Assembly (NCBI GenBank): GCA_947581615.1
Contig: CANPVD010000110.1
Coordinates: forward strand, 1-64,000
DNA: 64,000 bases
Direction of reading: 5' to 3'
From: Candidatus Humimonas hydrogenitrophica
GTDB lineage: Bacteria > Gemmatimonadota > Gemmatimonadetes > Palauibacterales > Palauibacteraceae
Below, piece after piece: positions 62,675-64,000 of the stretch (positions are counted from its first letter, which is position 1; every line of letters begins with the position of its first letter). The translations under genes were made by a program, and so were the position numbers. Below the pieces are notes generated by a model. It made no database searches. It worked only from the letters and a program-made list of their open reading frames with translations, and had not been told where the DNA came from.

Positions 62675-63691
62675 ATGGTCACCCGAGGCTATCTACCCGG
62701 ATCGCCGCTCCGCGACCGTCGTGTGCTGGTCACGGGAGCCACCGGCTTCATCGGGGCCCGGCTCGCGGCGCGGCTCGTGGGGGGTGAGGGCGCCCGCGTG
62801 ACCGGAGTGGGCCGCAGCCTGGACAGGGTCCGGCGGCTCGAGGATGTCGGCGTGGAGCTGGTCGCCGCCGACCTCCTGGAGGTGGACCGCTTCGGCGAGC
62901 TCGTGGAGGGGCAGGACGTGGTGTTCCACGCCGCCGCCTCCCTCTCGCAGGACGTCGAGGAGGCCGCCGAGCTCAACGTGGCGGCGACGGGTGAGCTGGT
63001 CCGGGTCGCGGGGTCGGCCGGCGTGAGTCGCTTCGTCCTGGTGAGCTCCGTGTCGGCGTACGGGGAGCCCGATCGGCGGGTCGTCGACGAGTCCATGCCG
63101 CTCGGGATCGACGCGGAAGCCGCCTATCCTCGCACGAAGGCGCGCTCCGAGGTGGCGGTCCGGGAGGCGGGCCGCGAGGCCGGGGTGGAGGTATCGATCG
63201 TGCGCCCGGCGTGCGTGTTCGGCCCGCGGTCGGCAATCTGGACGGTGTCGATGTGGGCCTGCATCCGGGAGGGCATCCCGGTGCTGGTGGGGGACGGATC
63301 GAGCCCCTTCGGCGGCGTGTACGTGGACGACCTCGTGGACCTGCTCCTCCTGGCCGCCGTCGAGGACGCGGCCGTCGGCCAGGCCTTCAACGCCTGCGAC
63401 GCCCCGGTGCCCTGGGCCGAGTACGCGGGCGGCTACGGGGACGCCGCCGGCATCGAGCCCCGCTCCATCGCGCCCGAGGAAGCCGCCGCCCTGCTCGGGG
63501 CGGGGCCGGCGGCCGACGGCCCGCCCGACCCGGCCTATCCCATCATCCTGTTCGTCGGGCTCGCGGCCCTCGAAGGGTTCGTGTTCCCGGCCGAGCGCGC
63601 CCGCCGGGAGCTGGGCTGGACGCCGCGGGCCGGAGTCGCGGGCGGGCTCGAGCGCACGGTGGCCTGGATGCGCCGCGAGGGCCTGGTCTGA
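62675..63691 (+). CDS. NAD-dependent epimerase/dehydratase family protein
   Basis: The 338-residue protein is an extended short-chain dehydrogenase. The nucleotide-binding motif is VLVTGATGFIGARLAARL. The segment FVLVSSVSAYGEP, the YxxxK pair in YPRTKARSE and VRPACVFGPRS follow. Such enzymes act on sugar nucleotides, steroids or similar substrates; the pattern here is of the general NAD-dependent epimerase type, and the substrate is unknown. The start is fixed by the promoter position, and the transcript is probably leaderless. The next gene begins about 50 bases downstream. Confidence 0.87.
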   Translation: MVTRGYLPGSPLRDRRVLVTGATGFIGARLAARLVGGEGARVTGVGRSLDRVRRLEDVGVELVAADLLEVDRFGELVEGQDVVFHAAASLSQDVEEAAELNVAATGELVRVAGSAGVSRFVLVSSVSAYGEPDRRVVDESMPLGIDAEAAYPRTKARSEVAVREAGREAGVEVSIVRPACVFGPRSAIWTVSMWACIREGIPVLVGDGSSPFGGVYVDDLVDLLLLAAVEDAAVGQAFNACDAPVPWAEYAGGYGDAAGIEPRSIAPEEAAALLGAGPAADGPPDPAYPIILFVGLAALEGFVFPAERARRELGWTPRAGVAGGLERTVAWMRREGLV

Positions 63692-63741
63692 CGGGAGAGA
63701 GGCGGCCTCGTGATGCCGCTCCCGGGGCCGGCGCGCCGGCC

Positions 63742-64000
63742 GTGCGCGAGCCGGGTCACGGGGCGCTCCTCTACTGGAGCGTGTTCGCGGCGGTCAGCCT
63801 CGCCTACCTGATCGAGCCGCGGCTCGACCTTCGGGTCTCCGGGCTGTTCTACTCGGCCTCGCGCGGCTTCTACCTGGGCGGCGAACCGTGGGCGCATCGG
63901 CTCGCCGTGTACGTGATCCCCGGCCTGTCCTGGATCCTGGGCATCGGTCTGGTGGCGGCGCTGGCCCGGGTGTGGGGTCGCCGGGGCACGTCCGGGCGGC
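63742..64000 (+). CDS. PAP2 family lipid phosphatase-like membrane protein, partial
   Basis: The frame runs off the right edge. The visible part has a membrane segment (LYWSVFAAVSLAYLI), the block PRLDLRVSGLFYSASRGFYLG and a second membrane segment (VIPGLSWILGIGLVAALA). This matches the start of PAP2-type inner-membrane phosphatases related to lipid A or undecaprenyl-diphosphate phosphatases, but the catalytic histidines lie beyond the window. No ATG is in frame, and the GTG at 63742 is the first usable start. A GTG-ATG pair at 63710-63715 is in another frame. Confidence 0.7.
   Translation, partial: MREPGHGALLYWSVFAAVSLAYLIEPRLDLRVSGLFYSASRGFYLGGEPWAHRLAVYVIPGLSWILGIGLVAALARVWGRRGTSGR

Noticed and set aside
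63710-63800. GTG-ATG at 63710-63715 as the start of the last gene
   Set aside because: It has a good GGAGAGAGG before it, but its frame gives no membrane segments and does not match the PAP2-like sequence.

Overview
The window is about 70% G+C and almost fully coding, with short gaps, frequent ATGA/GTGA stop-start overlaps and many GTG and TTG starts. The gene set is core bacterial chromosome: ribosomal proteins, division and peptidoglycan genes, and an ExbB/ExbD/TonB system that implies an outer membrane. MurE carries the meso-diaminopimelate motif. This combination, with a large tricorn-type protease and a type-2 IleRS, suggests a Gram-negative, high-GC phylum such as Gemmatimonadota. That placement is inference from gene content. 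I saw no prophage, insertion sequence, CRISPR array or rRNA.

Layout. 1-11500 is mixed accessory and metabolic content: a partial sugar-dehydrogenase-like lipoprotein, a cardiolipin-synthase-type enzyme, a tricorn protease homologue, a methyltransferase, then a minus-strand block (alpha/beta hydrolase, aryl-CoA ligase, MarC, TrpG/PabA-type amidotransferase, QueD/PTPS). 11.6-17.3 kb reads forward: a LarE-type sulfur transferase with an unclear 5' end, a mini-LarE-like protein, ThpR, an unknown membrane-anchored protein, an aldehyde dehydrogenase, signal peptidase I and a sigma factor. 17.3-27.9 kb holds rplM-rpsI-rpsB, a terminator, then tsf-pyrH-frr-(unknown)-tilS-hpt-ftsH-folP-cdaA. 27.9-30.3 kb is an exbB-exbD-exbD-tonB operon with a good promoter and a terminator.

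30.4-37.6 kb is one tight run: yggS, a divIVA-domain gene, punA, ileS (type 2 with an altered HIGH motif), a DksA-like gene, lspA and rluD. 37.6-41.4 kb has three small or poorly known membrane genes, tRNA-Val(UAC) and a long TPR protein that ends in a strong hairpin. 41.4-58.0 kb is the division and cell wall (dcw) cluster: mraZ-rsmH-ftsL-ftsI-murE-murF-mraY-murD-ftsW-murG-murC-ftsQ-ftsA-ftsZ. A promoter and four MraZ-type operator repeats precede it. 58.0-62.6 kb adds a MepM-like M23 peptidase, ftsY and recG. The window ends with an apparently leaderless NAD-dependent epimerase and the start of a PAP2-type membrane phosphatase.

No clearly novel multi-gene system was found. The points most worth checking are the larE 5' end, the GxHH motif in IleRS, the sigma factor without region 3, the MraZ operator and several likely leaderless starts.
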